NCBI RefSeq assembly: GCF_002836775.1
Contig: NZ_PJAQ01000003.1
Span: 1-64,000 of the forward strand
DNA length: 64,000 nt
Reading direction: 5' to 3'
From: Colwellia sp. 12G3
Lineage (GTDB): Bacteria > Pseudomonadota > Gammaproteobacteria > Enterobacterales > Alteromonadaceae
A program made the translations under genes and the position numbers. The notes below the pieces were generated by a model. That model saw nothing but the letters and a program-made list of their open reading frames with translations. It did not search any database and was not told where the DNA came from. Shown in pieces: positions 54,798-63,999 of this stretch (position 1 is its first letter; every line of letters starts with the position of its first letter).

Positions 54798-55148
54798 ATG
54801 TTTACTATCTATCACAACCCTAGGTGCTCTAAAAGCCGCCAAACTTTAGCATTACTTGAAGAACAGGCACAAAAGGTAAACAAAGACATTGCTATTGTTG
54901 AGTATTTAAAAACACCTCTGTCTCATGATGACATTAGGCAACTATTAGTACAGCTTGATTGCTCGGCACTTAACATGATGCGTGTAAAGGAAACTGAGTT
55001 TTCAGAGCAAAACTTAAAAGGAGCTAATGAAGAAGTACTCATTGACGCCATGGCTAATACACCAAAATTAGTTGAACGACCTATTGTAACCAATGGTAGC
55101 AAAGCTATTATTGGTCGTCCTCCTGAAAATGTTTTAGAATTTTTTTAA
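54798..55148 (+). CDS. ArsC family arsenate reductase, YfgD-like
   Basis: This 116-residue protein has YHNPRCSKSRQTLALL with catalytic Cys10, and LVERPIVTNGSKAIIGRPPENV with the conserved Arg-Pro. The family is glutaredoxin-coupled arsenate reductase; YfgD in E. coli has this same position after bepA and an uncertain physiological substrate. It lies 36 bases after bepA. Confidence 0.92.
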   Translation: MFTIYHNPRCSKSRQTLALLEEQAQKVNKDIAIVEYLKTPLSHDDIRQLLVQLDCSALNMMRVKETEFSEQNLKGANEEVLIDAMANTPKLVERPIVTNGSKAIIGRPPENVLEFF

Positions 55149-55190
55149 CGATATAATACAGTTAACCCATTAAAATATATAAGCAGTCTT

Positions 55191-55598
55191 ATGAATAAAC
55201 AAAGAATGACAACGAGTAATTATAAAAAAGTAGCTCTAGCAGGATACTTTTCATTACTCATCTTCATGCCATTATGGCTAATCCTTCTCAGCCCCAGTGA
55301 GAGCTTAAGTGTTCCTACTGCTTTGCTGATATTTACCCTGCCATTACTATTTCCATTAAAAGGTATGTTACAAGGCAACCCTTTTACCTATGCTTGGTCT
55401 AATTTTATTGTATTAATTTATTTTTTACACAGCTTAACGACACTTTGGGTATTGCCAGCGGACAGAATATGGGCAATATTAGAGTTGATTTTTGCTAGTA
55501 CGATGTTTTTTGGTGCGACTTATTATGCTAAATTCCGTGGTCAGGAACTTGGTCTGAGCATCCGAAAAAAGAAAAACGATGATTCAGATAATAAATAG
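55191..55598 (+). CDS. DUF2069 membrane protein
   Basis: This 135-residue protein has four predicted transmembrane helices: YFSLLIFMPLWLILL, ALLIFTLPLLFPL, FTYAWSNFIVLIYFLHSL and AILELIFASTMFFGATYYA. GMLQGNPFTYAWSNFI is the DUF2069 signature. The family follows arsC-type genes in many gammaproteobacteria; its function is unknown. The C-terminus is basic. Confidence 0.88.
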   Translation: MNKQRMTTSNYKKVALAGYFSLLIFMPLWLILLSPSESLSVPTALLIFTLPLLFPLKGMLQGNPFTYAWSNFIVLIYFLHSLTTLWVLPADRIWAILELIFASTMFFGATYYAKFRGQELGLSIRKKKNDDSDNK

Positions 55599-55639
55599 CG
55601 CTAACTGTTTTGGTTAGACAAATAAGAAGGAAGAAGTAA

Positions 55640-57583
55640 ATGCGTTTAATTATTGTAAATATCTACTTACTAAGCTCATTATTACTCGTCACATTATTAA
55701 CGGCGTGTAATGGTAATTCTTTTAATGAAACGGATTATCCTGTGAATAGCATAGTACAACTAGATGATACACAAAACATAAACCAAGGCATTGATCTTCT
55801 TCTTCATTACCCTACTGACAGCGTCAGCAATATTAGCTGGCAGCAAACTGCTGGAGAGCCTGTCACTATTTTAGCGAAAACAAGTAAAGTTATTTCATTT
55901 ACCCCTACTGTTGCAGGTGATTACAGTTTTACTGTTAGGTTCACCCTTAATAACGATATTCAACAAACCTTAGCAAAAAGTATTACGGTAAATGAAAGTT
56001 ACCATAAAGTTACCAATCGTTTATCTCATGCTGCATTAGCTGAAAACAAGGTCTCATTTCGAAGTGAATTACACGAAACGATTGATGTAAATACATTGGT
56101 GTGGCAGCAAACGTCTGGACCTAGTGTTAGCTTAACGACAGAAAACACTGACGGCGAATTAGCCATATTTTTTGATGCACCAAATGTTAGCTCTGATACT
56201 ATTATAGCCTTTAGTGTCACAGCCACTGATGTAGATAACACCAGTACCTATAGTGATCAAGTAGCGGTATTAATAGAGCCGGCTGCATCTATCGGTAGTA
56301 ATGCTTATTTTTCAGACCGTAAAGCCTCGGTTTTCCCCTATAATAGCAATAGCCCTTATGCTGATAATCTAGTTTCTTGTGTTTACTCTAATACCTTAAG
56401 CAGCTCATGTACTTTAGCGAAAACACCACTACTAGCAGAAGAAGTAAAAAGCTCTTCTAGTGCCCCATCAATAGAAAATATTATGGACCGCGTTGTAGTT
56501 TCACATCAATGGATGGGCGATCGCTTTAAGGATTTTTTGACCAATAATGATACTAACAACGATATAAAGAACTTGTTAAGAGCAACGACGGCAATCGTTA
56601 TCTCTTATGATGTGCGCCCTTCATTTTATTGGGCTGCTACAGGCGCCATATATTTAGACGCAGAAAACTTTTGGTTAACTCCTCAAGAGCGAGATACTAT
56701 TAATGAAGCACCTGATTTTAGGGCTGATTTTGGTAACGACTTACAATTCGTTATGCCGTGGCGCTATGTCAAAGATAATGACTACGCTAGTTTCAGTTAC
56801 AGTAAATCGTCCCGTGTTACTCGAACAGCATCCGAGGGTTTATTTCGCTTAACATCACTGATGTACCATGAACTCGCTCATGCCAATGATTTTTTTCCAA
56901 GTAATGAATGGTATGTACATAATAGCAGCCAACGAGTGCTTGATGCTGCTGTCAGTACAAATTTCGAGTCAGATGAATTGGCTATTACCTTACCATTAGC
57001 AAGCCAAGAGATGCGTGACTTAGGGCAAGTGAGTTTTGCTGGTGAGACAGCAAATCAAACACAAAAAAACTACTTGCCAGTCGATATAAAAGGCTTCTTC
57101 AGTCCTGATCGTGCCTCAGACTTTTATGCTTACTCAAGTTTACGTGAAGATTACGCCATGTTATTTGAAGAGTTAATGATGCAAAACCGTTTTGCGGTAA
57201 TACGTGATGTCGCTATCACCAATCAGCCTATAGGTGAAAACATTACAGCGGCAGATTATATGGTCACTTGGGGACAACGTGGCCGCATTGGTGACGATAA
57301 ATTAAGAGCTAGAGTCCTTTTTAGCGCCAGTCGTGTATTACCTGAATTTGACAGCCAAGTGGCAATGAACTTAGTACCGGCTCCTATTGAAATGGTTGAA
57401 GGAGACAGTTGGATTGATAATTTAACCATTAGTCCAAGCGAATCAAGTTTGAGTGATTTAACAAAAAGATTGAGAAGTTATGCTAATCCTGACGAATTTT
57501 CTCTTACATCATCAAAAACTGCAGGAGTAGAGCCGGTAAATAACTTTAACCGCTATTATCAAAAACCGTTACCTGCTCATTAG
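55640..57583 (+). CDS. Large lipoprotein with PKD-like domains and an HExxH motif
   Basis: This 647-residue protein has a lipoprotein signal (LLVTLLTAC, Cys at about residue 23), two Ig/PKD-like modules with repeated WQQT(A/S)G cores (about residues 65-215), and a C-terminal domain with HELAH at 410-414. This motif is the zinc-peptidase signature; Glu503 or Glu510/511 in REDYAMLFEELMM could be the third ligand. It is not assignable to a named family. It follows DUF2069 by 41 bases and ends before a strong terminator. The peptidase role is inferred from the motif. Confidence 0.7.
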   Translation: MRLIIVNIYLLSSLLLVTLLTACNGNSFNETDYPVNSIVQLDDTQNINQGIDLLLHYPTDSVSNISWQQTAGEPVTILAKTSKVISFTPTVAGDYSFTVRFTLNNDIQQTLAKSITVNESYHKVTNRLSHAALAENKVSFRSELHETIDVNTLVWQQTSGPSVSLTTENTDGELAIFFDAPNVSSDTIIAFSVTATDVDNTSTYSDQVAVLIEPAASIGSNAYFSDRKASVFPYNSNSPYADNLVSCVYSNTLSSSCTLAKTPLLAEEVKSSSSAPSIENIMDRVVVSHQWMGDRFKDFLTNNDTNNDIKNLLRATTAIVISYDVRPSFYWAATGAIYLDAENFWLTPQERDTINEAPDFRADFGNDLQFVMPWRYVKDNDYASFSYSKSSRVTRTASEGLFRLTSLMYHELAHANDFFPSNEWYVHNSSQRVLDAAVSTNFESDELAITLPLASQEMRDLGQVSFAGETANQTQKNYLPVDIKGFFSPDRASDFYAYSSLREDYAMLFEELMMQNRFAVIRDVAITNQPIGENITAADYMVTWGQRGRIGDDKLRARVLFSASRVLPEFDSQVAMNLVPAPIEMVEGDSWIDNLTISPSESSLSDLTKRLRSYANPDEFSLTSSKTAGVEPVNNFNRYYQKPLPAH

Positions 57584-57660
57584 TCCGTATATTACTGAAT
57601 TACCGTAAACAAGATAATACACGGCACTAAATGATATAATTTATCAAAAGGATAACCCTA

Positions 57661-57693
57661 CAAAAAACGCGACTTAATTAGTCGCGTTTTTTG
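57661..57693. terminator. Bidirectional terminator between the lipoprotein gene and hda
   Basis: CAAAAAACGCGACT and AGTCGCGTTTTTTG form a perfect palindrome with a short loop, between the two converging genes. Confidence 0.88.
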
Positions 57694-57728
57694 ATTTTAT
57701 TAATGCTTTTACTTGATATTATCGTTAC

Positions 57729-58436
57729 CTACTGAAGGCTAAGCACTTCCTTAATAAAAGGAATGGTAATTTTTCTTTGTTCTTGAATAGACGCTTTATC
57801 TAATATATCAAGTGAGGTAATTAAGCTGCCCATATCTCGACTCAAACGATTGAGTAAAAACTTAACCACTTCATCTGATAAAAACAAACCACGCTGCGTA
57901 GCACGATGTTGTATGGCAATAACTTTTTCGTCATCATCTAGTGGCTTAATTTGCTCAGTTAACCCCCAAGTAAGCCTTGAGACTAAATCAGGTAAACTTA
58001 TACCTAACTGTTGAGCACTTTCGTTCCCTGAAATTAATAAGTAATTATTTTGTTCAAGTACACGGTTATACAAATCAAAAATAGCTTGTTGCCAGCGCTT
58101 ATCACCGGCAATTAAGTGGATATCATCTAAACAAATTAAATCAATTTGCTCTAAGCCATCTAATACTTCCACGGGTAATTGTTTTAACTCGGCACAAGAT
58201 AAGCAAACAGACGACTTGCCAATTTGAGCAGCATAAGTACTGCTTGCATGCATAAGGTGCGATTTACCCGTACCTGATAAACCAAACAAATAAAAACTGT
58301 GTGGTGTTGATTGCTGAGAATCTATATAAGACTTTAATTGGCTAACAATCCCATGATTAATATCACTTTTAAAACTATTAAAAGTTTCATCGTCGGGTAA
58401 TTGCACCATCAAGGTTAATTGAGCGACTTGCTTCAT
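57729..58436 (-). CDS. hda: DnaA inactivator Hda
   Basis: This 235-residue AAA+ protein of the DnaA/Hda type has a clamp-binding QLTLMVQLPDDETF N-terminus, P-loop GLSGTGKSHLMHA, DDIHLIAGDKRWQQAIFDLYN and SRLTWGL. It stimulates hydrolysis of ATP-DnaA together with the beta clamp. The start is ATG 58436; ATGA overlaps the stop of the upstream gene, and an open frame to 58448 is inside that gene. The upstream DUF2066 gene is the usual partner. Confidence 0.94.
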   Translation of the reverse strand: MKQVAQLTLMVQLPDDETFNSFKSDINHGIVSQLKSYIDSQQSTPHSFYLFGLSGTGKSHLMHASSTYAAQIGKSSVCLSCAELKQLPVEVLDGLEQIDLICLDDIHLIAGDKRWQQAIFDLYNRVLEQNNYLLISGNESAQQLGISLPDLVSRLTWGLTEQIKPLDDDEKVIAIQHRATQRGLFLSDEVVKFLLNRLSRDMGSLITSLDILDKASIQEQRKITIPFIKEVLSLQ

Positions 58437-59833
58437 CCTTGCTCCCAATAAAAAACGGGGATTTTGGGTACAATCTTAAGTGGTGGTGTTTCAGTTAATA
58501 TTTGCAATTGATCATTCTTGGTTAGTTCATCGTCAGAGTTAGCATTTAAATCGATGCTTGTTTCTAACGTAGGATTAGTCTCTGTGGTACTTTTATTAAC
58601 ATGTACATCAGGTTTAGTTATCAAGGGTGTAACAGTGTTCTCAACAGTCTCGCCAAGAACAATAACCTTTACTTGATCAGTGTTACTGTTATTAAGATCT
58701 ATTGTTACATTTTCTGGATTATTAAATTGCTGCGTTTGAGAAAAACCCTCGAATAGGCCGTCAAGTTGCTGCGTTAACTTATTATTAAGTTTTAATGAAG
58801 CTAGAAATGAAGCTTTTGAGCCAATTAAGTCTAATTTAAACTGGCGAACATCACTTTGGGCACTGAGTAAAGTGACCGTTTTAACCGCTGATAAATCCGT
58901 TAAAAAATTAAACAACTGGATATCACTTTTTAATGAGGTGACATTATTTACTTCAATAATAAAGTCATTTTCGGCTGAAGCTAATAACGCATAAGATTGA
59001 TAAATTAATGCTGTAATGTCAGATAAACCTTGCTCAATCAAACTAACTTTATCAACGCCTCGGTATTTTTGGGTATAAAGACTACCTTGAGTGAATACAC
59101 GCCAGTCTAGCACTTTAGGGCTAGCAACCTCTTGTTGCTCACATAACAAGCCACAGGAAACATCATTAACTGTATTTGACCCGATAGTTTCTACACTCTC
59201 ATCAACTAAGCTTGAATCAGAAACTCTCATTACCACAATAGTGTCGGCAAAATAGCGCAATGAAGCTTGCTGAATTTGTTCCGGGAAATAGCCCCAAAAA
59301 TCACTTAACAGCACTTGTTCACTATCGGTTAAGTCCATTAAAGGCATAATAATAGGCAAACCACGTTCTATGGAAAAATCGTTCACACTGATAGGAATTA
59401 ATGAGTCAGCATCGGATGCTACTATACTGCGGCTTGTGCCTTGCTCATCAATTAACCACAAGAGAACTTGTGGACGTAAGCTGCCCCATAAGGCTAAATT
59501 AGCGTCTTCAAATAATTGATTTATTTTGTCTTCGTTAAAGCTAACAATCAAACTCAGCTGTTCGTCTTTACGTTGATATCGGTATTGACTAACGTAGCTA
59601 CTCGCCTTTGTTTGAGCTTTTTTTAACACATCATGCGCTAAGACACTCTTTTTCCCGCCAACTTTCAAAAACACCCCTTGAAGCGCTTTTTTTATGGCCT
59701 GCTCACGTTCTGCCCGATCTTGAGAGTCGACAACAACATTAGCTTGGTAAAGATCATTAACTTCAAGGGCTGCCGAACTCGCACTAAGCAACGCAAAGAC
59801 CACTATAATTATTACAAAAGGAAATCTAAACAT
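58433..59833 (-). CDS. DUF2066 domain exported protein
   Basis: This 466-residue protein has a signal peptide (FVIIIVVFALLSASSAALEV) and the DUF2066 opening VNDLYQANVVVDSQDRAEREQAIKKALQGVFLKVGGK. The middle is a repeated beta/alpha region, and the C-terminal 80 residues are Asn- and Thr-rich and probably disordered. The function is unknown. It overlaps hda by four bases, a conserved arrangement in gammaproteobacteria. Confidence 0.88.
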   Translation of the reverse strand: MFRFPFVIIIVVFALLSASSAALEVNDLYQANVVVDSQDRAEREQAIKKALQGVFLKVGGKKSVLAHDVLKKAQTKASSYVSQYRYQRKDEQLSLIVSFNEDKINQLFEDANLALWGSLRPQVLLWLIDEQGTSRSIVASDADSLIPISVNDFSIERGLPIIMPLMDLTDSEQVLLSDFWGYFPEQIQQASLRYFADTIVVMRVSDSSLVDESVETIGSNTVNDVSCGLLCEQQEVASPKVLDWRVFTQGSLYTQKYRGVDKVSLIEQGLSDITALIYQSYALLASAENDFIIEVNNVTSLKSDIQLFNFLTDLSAVKTVTLLSAQSDVRQFKLDLIGSKASFLASLKLNNKLTQQLDGLFEGFSQTQQFNNPENVTIDLNNSNTDQVKVIVLGETVENTVTPLITKPDVHVNKSTTETNPTLETSIDLNANSDDELTKNDQLQILTETPPLKIVPKIPVFYWEQG

Positions 59834-59974
59834 ATCTACTAAAAACTTTAAAAACTCTATGATTTCATATGTATTATCTTACCACATAGTCAGTAATTAA
59901 TACCTGCAAATCTCAATAAATTCTTTAGAAATGCGCCAATAAAATAAAACTATCCGAAGATACTGTTTATCATC

Positions 59975-60003
59975 TTGAGTATGAGCCTTTGCGCTGGTAG
60001 AAT
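59975..60003 (+). promoter_or_regulatory. Probable sigma-70 promoter of purM
   Basis: TTGAGT (59975-59980) and TAGAAT (59998-60003) are separated by 17 bases, close to the consensus. They lie 41 bases upstream of the purM GTG start. No PurR operator was recognised. Confidence 0.6.
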
Positions 60004-60043
60004 ACGCCCCTTTAAATACTGTCAGTAATTTCTGAGGTCTCCC

Positions 60044-61084
60044 GTGAGCGAACAAAAACAGTCATTAAGCTATAAAGATGCTGGTGTTGATATTGATGCT
60101 GGTAATGCCCTAGTAGAAAACATTAAAGGTGCGGTAAAGCGCACAACTCGTCCAGAAGTTATGGGTGGTCTAGGTGGTTTTGGTTCGGTATGTCAACTAC
60201 CTACAGGTTATAAAGAACCAGTATTAGTTGCAGGTACCGACGGTGTAGGCACTAAATTACGTTTGGCTATTGATTTAGCTAAGCACGATACTGTTGGTAT
60301 CGACTTAGTTGCTATGTGTGTTAACGACCTTATAGTACAAGGTGCAGAGCCTTTATTCTTCCTTGATTATTATGCTACGGCTAAACTTGATATTGCTGTT
60401 GCATCATCAGTAGTTGAAGGTATTGCGGAAGGTTGTATTCAAGCAGGTTGTGCTCTTGTTGGTGGTGAAACTGCAGAAATGCCAGGTATGTACCACAAAG
60501 GCGATTACGATATCGCTGGTTTTTGTGTTGGTGTAGCTGAAAAGTCTCGCTTGATTGATGGTACTAATGTAGCAGCTGGCGATCAATTGATTGCACTTGG
60601 CGCTTCAGGTCCACATTCAAACGGTTTTTCTTTAATTCGTAAAGTATTAGAAGTGAATAACACTGATACTAATGAGTTACTAGAAGGCAAGAAAATTGCT
60701 GACCATTTACTTGAACCAACCAAGATTTACGTAAAATCTGTACTTGAGTTACTTAAAAATGTAGATGTTCATGCACTTTCTCATATCACTGGTGGTGGCT
60801 TCTGGGAAAATATCCCGCGTGTATTACCTGAAACAGCACAAGCTGTTATTAAAGGTGATAGCTGGCAATGGCCGAGCATCTTTAACTGGTTACAAGAAAA
60901 CGGTAACATTACTGAACATGAAATGTACCGCACTTTCAACTGTGGTGTTGGCATGGTTATCGTAGTACCAGCGGATAAAGTAGCTCAGAGTATTGAAATA
61001 TTAGCAGCACATGGTGAAAATGCTTGGCACATTGGCGAAATCGCTGATAAAGCTGACGGCGAAGAGCCTGTTGTTTTTGCATAA
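60044..61084 (+). CDS. purM: Phosphoribosylformylglycinamidine cyclo-ligase
   Basis: This 346-residue enzyme (AIR synthetase) closes the imidazole ring in the fifth step of purine synthesis. It has [46 protein letters not shown] and [16 protein letters not shown]. The start is GTG 60044 with GAGGT 8 bases upstream. purN lies 117 bases downstream behind a hairpin. Confidence 0.97.
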   Translation: MSEQKQSLSYKDAGVDIDAGNALVENIKGAVKRTTRPEVMGGLGGFGSVCQLPTGYKEPVLVAGTDGVGTKLRLAIDLAKHDTVGIDLVAMCVNDLIVQGAEPLFFLDYYATAKLDIAVASSVVEGIAEGCIQAGCALVGGETAEMPGMYHKGDYDIAGFCVGVAEKSRLIDGTNVAAGDQLIALGASGPHSNGFSLIRKVLEVNNTDTNELLEGKKIADHLLEPTKIYVKSVLELLKNVDVHALSHITGGGFWENIPRVLPETAQAVIKGDSWQWPSIFNWLQENGNITEHEMYRTFNCGVGMVIVVPADKVAQSIEILAAHGENAWHIGEIADKADGEEPVVFA

Positions 61085-61117
61085 ACAGTTAACTGTTTGA
61101 ACAAGCGAATCTATTAT

Positions 61118-61143
61118 AAAGGGGCTATTTACTAGCCCCTTTT
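61118..61143 (+). terminator. Hairpin between purM and purN
   Basis: AAAGGGGCTA and TAGCCCCTTT form a perfect stem with a 5-6 base loop, followed by TATTTAT. It may be a partial terminator that lowers purN expression relative to purM. Confidence 0.7.
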
Positions 61144-61201
61144 ATTTATCTCCGCTTTATTAATTATTTATTAATCCTTTATCAACGAAATAGGAAAATA
61201 T

Positions 61202-61843
61202 ATGTCGAGCAAAATAGTAGTTTTGATCTCTGGTGGCGGCACTAACTTACAAGCCATTATAGATGCCTGTTCTGATAGTAATTACCCCGCGGAAGTGGTT
61301 GGGGTAGTATCAAATAAATCAGAGGCATATGGCCTAACACGTGCTAAGATTTCTGGCATTGCTACAGTAGCTCTTTCTCATAAAGACTTTGATAGCCGTG
61401 AAGATTACGATCAAGCACTCATCAAGAAAATTGATTGTTTTGATGCCGATTTAATTGTCTTAGCAGGCTTTATGCGTATTCTTACGCCTAGCTTTGTTCA
61501 GCATTATCAAGGAAAACTGCTCAATATACACCCTTCTCTCTTACCTAAATATCAGGGATTAAATACGCATCAACGCGCTATTGATGCCGGAGATGATGTG
61601 CACGGTGTAAGTGTACACTTTGTTACTGAAGAACTTGATGGGGGCCCAGTTATCCTTCAAGCCAAAGTTCCAGTATTTGAAGGTGATAATTGTGATGATT
61701 TAGCTGCACGAGTACATGAGCAAGAGCACCGTATCTACCCGTTAGTCGTCAAGTGGTTTGCTGAAAAACGCCTAAGCATGCAGGGCGATAACGCAGTATT
61801 AGATGATAATATTTTATCCGCTTCAGGTTATGCTAACGATTAA
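61202..61843 (+). CDS. purN: Phosphoribosylglycinamide formyltransferase
   Basis: This 213-residue enzyme formylates GAR with 10-formyl-THF, the third step of purine synthesis. It has VVLISGGGTNLQAIIDA, FDADLIVLAGFMRILTPSFV, LNIHPSLLPKYQGLNTHQRA (catalytic Asn and His) and GVSVHFVTEELDGGPVI. It lies after purM, the standard arrangement. The start is ATG 61202, with AGG upstream. Confidence 0.97.
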   Translation: MSSKIVVLISGGGTNLQAIIDACSDSNYPAEVVGVVSNKSEAYGLTRAKISGIATVALSHKDFDSREDYDQALIKKIDCFDADLIVLAGFMRILTPSFVQHYQGKLLNIHPSLLPKYQGLNTHQRAIDAGDDVHGVSVHFVTEELDGGPVILQAKVPVFEGDNCDDLAARVHEQEHRIYPLVVKWFAEKRLSMQGDNAVLDDNILSASGYAND

Positions 61844-61981
61844 TCTCTGTCGCTTAATATAGTTAACTGCATTATATTGCTCGTCAACAGGTACAACAAA
61901 TAATTACTAAATTGTTGCTCCCACTCTTACAGAAGCTGTTAGTATATTTACTACTAATGGCTTCTGGATTATTTGCCTCTT

Positions 61982-62740
61982 ATGCAAAAATTTCTCTCTC
62001 TACTGTGTTTAACATTACCTTTGTTGGCTTCAGCAACTACAGATATTCAAACACCCGCATCATCAAACGTAGTGACACAAAAAAAATCATTCTCGGCAAC
62101 CATTCCTGCTTATCGTGCAACGTACACCTTATTGCATAAATCAGATCCCGTAGGTAAAGCGATCAGAGAGCTGAGTTATCTTGAGGATGGTAAAGTTAAA
62201 TATCATTATGAAACAGATATAAGTTGGTTAATTTTTTCTGATCAACGCAGCGAAACTGCCATCGTTAATATAGTAAAAAATCAAGTTATACCCTTGAGCT
62301 ATGATTATCAGCGCGAGGGGACAGGTCGAGATAAATACTATCAATGGCAGTATGATTTAGCAGGTAAAACGGCTACTGATTTGAAAAAAGATAACAAAAT
62401 CTCATTAGATTTTACTGATGGTCTGTTAGATAAACTGAGTTATCATCTACAAAATCGTATCGACTTAATTAAGAACCCTGCACAAAAACGCTTTGTATAT
62501 CAGGTCATTAGCGCTAAAGGTTCAATCAAGAATTATCAATATGAATATGATGGTGAAGAAGAGCTTATTCTCCCTTATGGCTTAGTTAAAACCATCCGCT
62601 TAAAACGAGAAGTTCTTGATAAAAAACGCATTACTTATGCTTGGTTTGCGCCAGAACTAAATTACCTACTGGTAAAACTTTACCAAGTAAAAGCAGGTAC
62701 GGAACAATTTGAAGCGCAGTTATCAACACTAGAGCCTTAA
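61982..62740 (+). CDS. DUF3108 exported protein
   Basis: This 252-residue protein has a signal peptide (FLSLLCLTLPLLASA) and the DUF3108 domain with PAYRATYTLLHKSDPVGKAIREL at the start and YQWQYDLAGKTATDLKKDN in the middle. DUF3108 is a periplasmic beta-barrel-like fold of unknown function, and follows purN in several marine gammaproteobacteria. The start is ATG 61982; a TTG at 61973 is also in frame. Confidence 0.87.
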   Translation: MQKFLSLLCLTLPLLASATTDIQTPASSNVVTQKKSFSATIPAYRATYTLLHKSDPVGKAIRELSYLEDGKVKYHYETDISWLIFSDQRSETAIVNIVKNQVIPLSYDYQREGTGRDKYYQWQYDLAGKTATDLKKDNKISLDFTDGLLDKLSYHLQNRIDLIKNPAQKRFVYQVISAKGSIKNYQYEYDGEEELILPYGLVKTIRLKREVLDKKRITYAWFAPELNYLLVKLYQVKAGTEQFEAQLSTLEP

Positions 62741-63226
62741 TCTAAATTAAACCACCATTAAATACGTACAACGCTAACCCTTACCCCTTACCCCTTACCA
62801 TTCAAAGTTCATACACATGACTCTGCGTGGTAATCTGTATATATCTTTTGTTTTACCATTCAATATACCTTATACCTAGCCACCATATATGGCTTAGACG
62901 GGAACATTTCACTACCTATTGTACATTTAGTAAGCCAATAAATAATTGCTCTAAATATACCTGATAACTGTCCAGAACTATGTACCCCCTAATGCGTTGT
63001 CCTATCATTTATTGTTGTATTCATTTCATTAAGTGAATACTCACTCGTGCTAATTACAAAACTTGAAGGCTAGATTGATCTCAATCCTGTTAATCAACTA
63101 TTACTCATTCCTTCGCCTGCCCTAATTTATTATTTTACGTATCTCAAAATATAAAAATTAAATCTTACTAAAATTATTTTGTTCAAAAAACAGCAAATAA
63201 TGCTTGAATAGCAACCAAATACCATA
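62741..63226. other. Non-coding region upstream of sulA
   Basis: No gene is seen in these 486 bases. A CCCTTACCCCTTACC repeat lies near 62779. No tRNA or clear hairpin was found. The right part leads into the LexA-controlled promoter. Confidence 0.5.
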
Positions 63227-63246
63227 TACTGTACATCCATACAGTA
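63227..63246. promoter_or_regulatory. LexA-binding SOS box of sulA
   Basis: TACTGTACATCCATACAGTA matches the enterobacterial SOS consensus CTGT-N8-ACAG perfectly, with flanking TA and TA also matching TACTG(TA)5CAGTA. It lies 36 bases upstream of the sulA start. It implies DNA-damage induction of the gene. Confidence 0.92.
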
Positions 63247-63282
63247 TAGTTATATTTCACTATTTAGCACGAGGCAAAAACT

Positions 63283-63786
63283 ATGTTCACGACCAATACA
63301 ACTATCGAATCAAGTATCAAGTCAAGTATCACTAATGCTATCAGTTCTCCAGCTACAGAGCAGGTTTGGTTGAAGTTAACCAATGTTGATAATCATCATG
63401 AATTGTCGTCGCACTATGCCACTATTTGCCAGCAACATAATCAAGAAAAAAAATGGGTGTTGTTTATCAACCCTGAAGAGTCATCATTAGAGCAGTTAGC
63501 ACAAACACATGGTGTTGATATTTCTAAAGTGCTTTGTGTTAGCTTCAAAGGTAAAAATAAGGTGAATAACTTACTTGATGAGAAGTCTGCTCATTTAGAT
63601 ATAGAACAAATAAAAAATGTTTTGTGCCGTGGTAATTGTTCTGCTGTTATTCTTTCAAATGCATCTTTTGCCGCAGATGAAATTGCCGCGCTCGATAACT
63701 GTGCGCGTTTAGGTGAAACTCAATGTGTGCTGCTTAAAAATAATAGAAAGAATGAAATTTCATTAAACAGTAAACAATTACACTAA
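63283..63786 (+). CDS. sulA: SOS cell division inhibitor SulA family protein
   Basis: This 167-residue protein has the SulA/RecA-like fold: WLKLTNVDNHHELSSHYATIC, KKWVLFINPEES and a C-terminal beta strand region (CSAVILSNASFAADEIAAL). SulA blocks FtsZ polymerisation during the SOS response. The N-terminus is Ser- and Thr-rich. The near-consensus LexA box upstream supports the assignment. GAGG precedes ATG 63283. Confidence 0.85.
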   Translation: MFTTNTTIESSIKSSITNAISSPATEQVWLKLTNVDNHHELSSHYATICQQHNQEKKWVLFINPEESSLEQLAQTHGVDISKVLCVSFKGKNKVNNLLDEKSAHLDIEQIKNVLCRGNCSAVILSNASFAADEIAALDNCARLGETQCVLLKNNRKNEISLNSKQLH

Positions 63787-63848
63787 AGTAATTAAAACGA
63801 AAAAAGAATCACGGTATCACTGATCAAACTTCGTTCAAATTAAAAAAT

Positions 63849-63882
63849 AAAGACCGTATTGTTTAAAACAATACGGTCTTTT
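63849..63882. terminator. Bidirectional terminator after sulA
   Basis: AAAGACCGTATTGTTT and AAACAATACGGTCTTT form a perfect 16-bp stem with almost no loop, between sulA and the converging partial gene at the window edge. Confidence 0.85.
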
Positions 63883-63927
63883 AATATCTACAACCTAACT
63901 AAAGCTTGGAAGGTAGGTTTCAGTAAC

Positions 63928-63999
63928 TTATGACTTAGTGTCTAACCAATGGTTTATATTACGTGATAAGACCTTCATCGGTACTGCACCATTTAAAAG
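63928..63999 (-). CDS. C-terminal end of an unidentified gene (cut by window edge)
   Basis: The minus strand reads LLNGAVPMKVLSRNINHWLD followed by TKS and a stop codon (63928-63930), open to the edge of the window. No in-frame stop interrupts it, and the position after a bidirectional terminator fits a converging gene end. The family cannot be told from 23 residues. Confidence 0.45.
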   Translation of the reverse strand, partial: LLNGAVPMKVLSRNINHWLDTKS

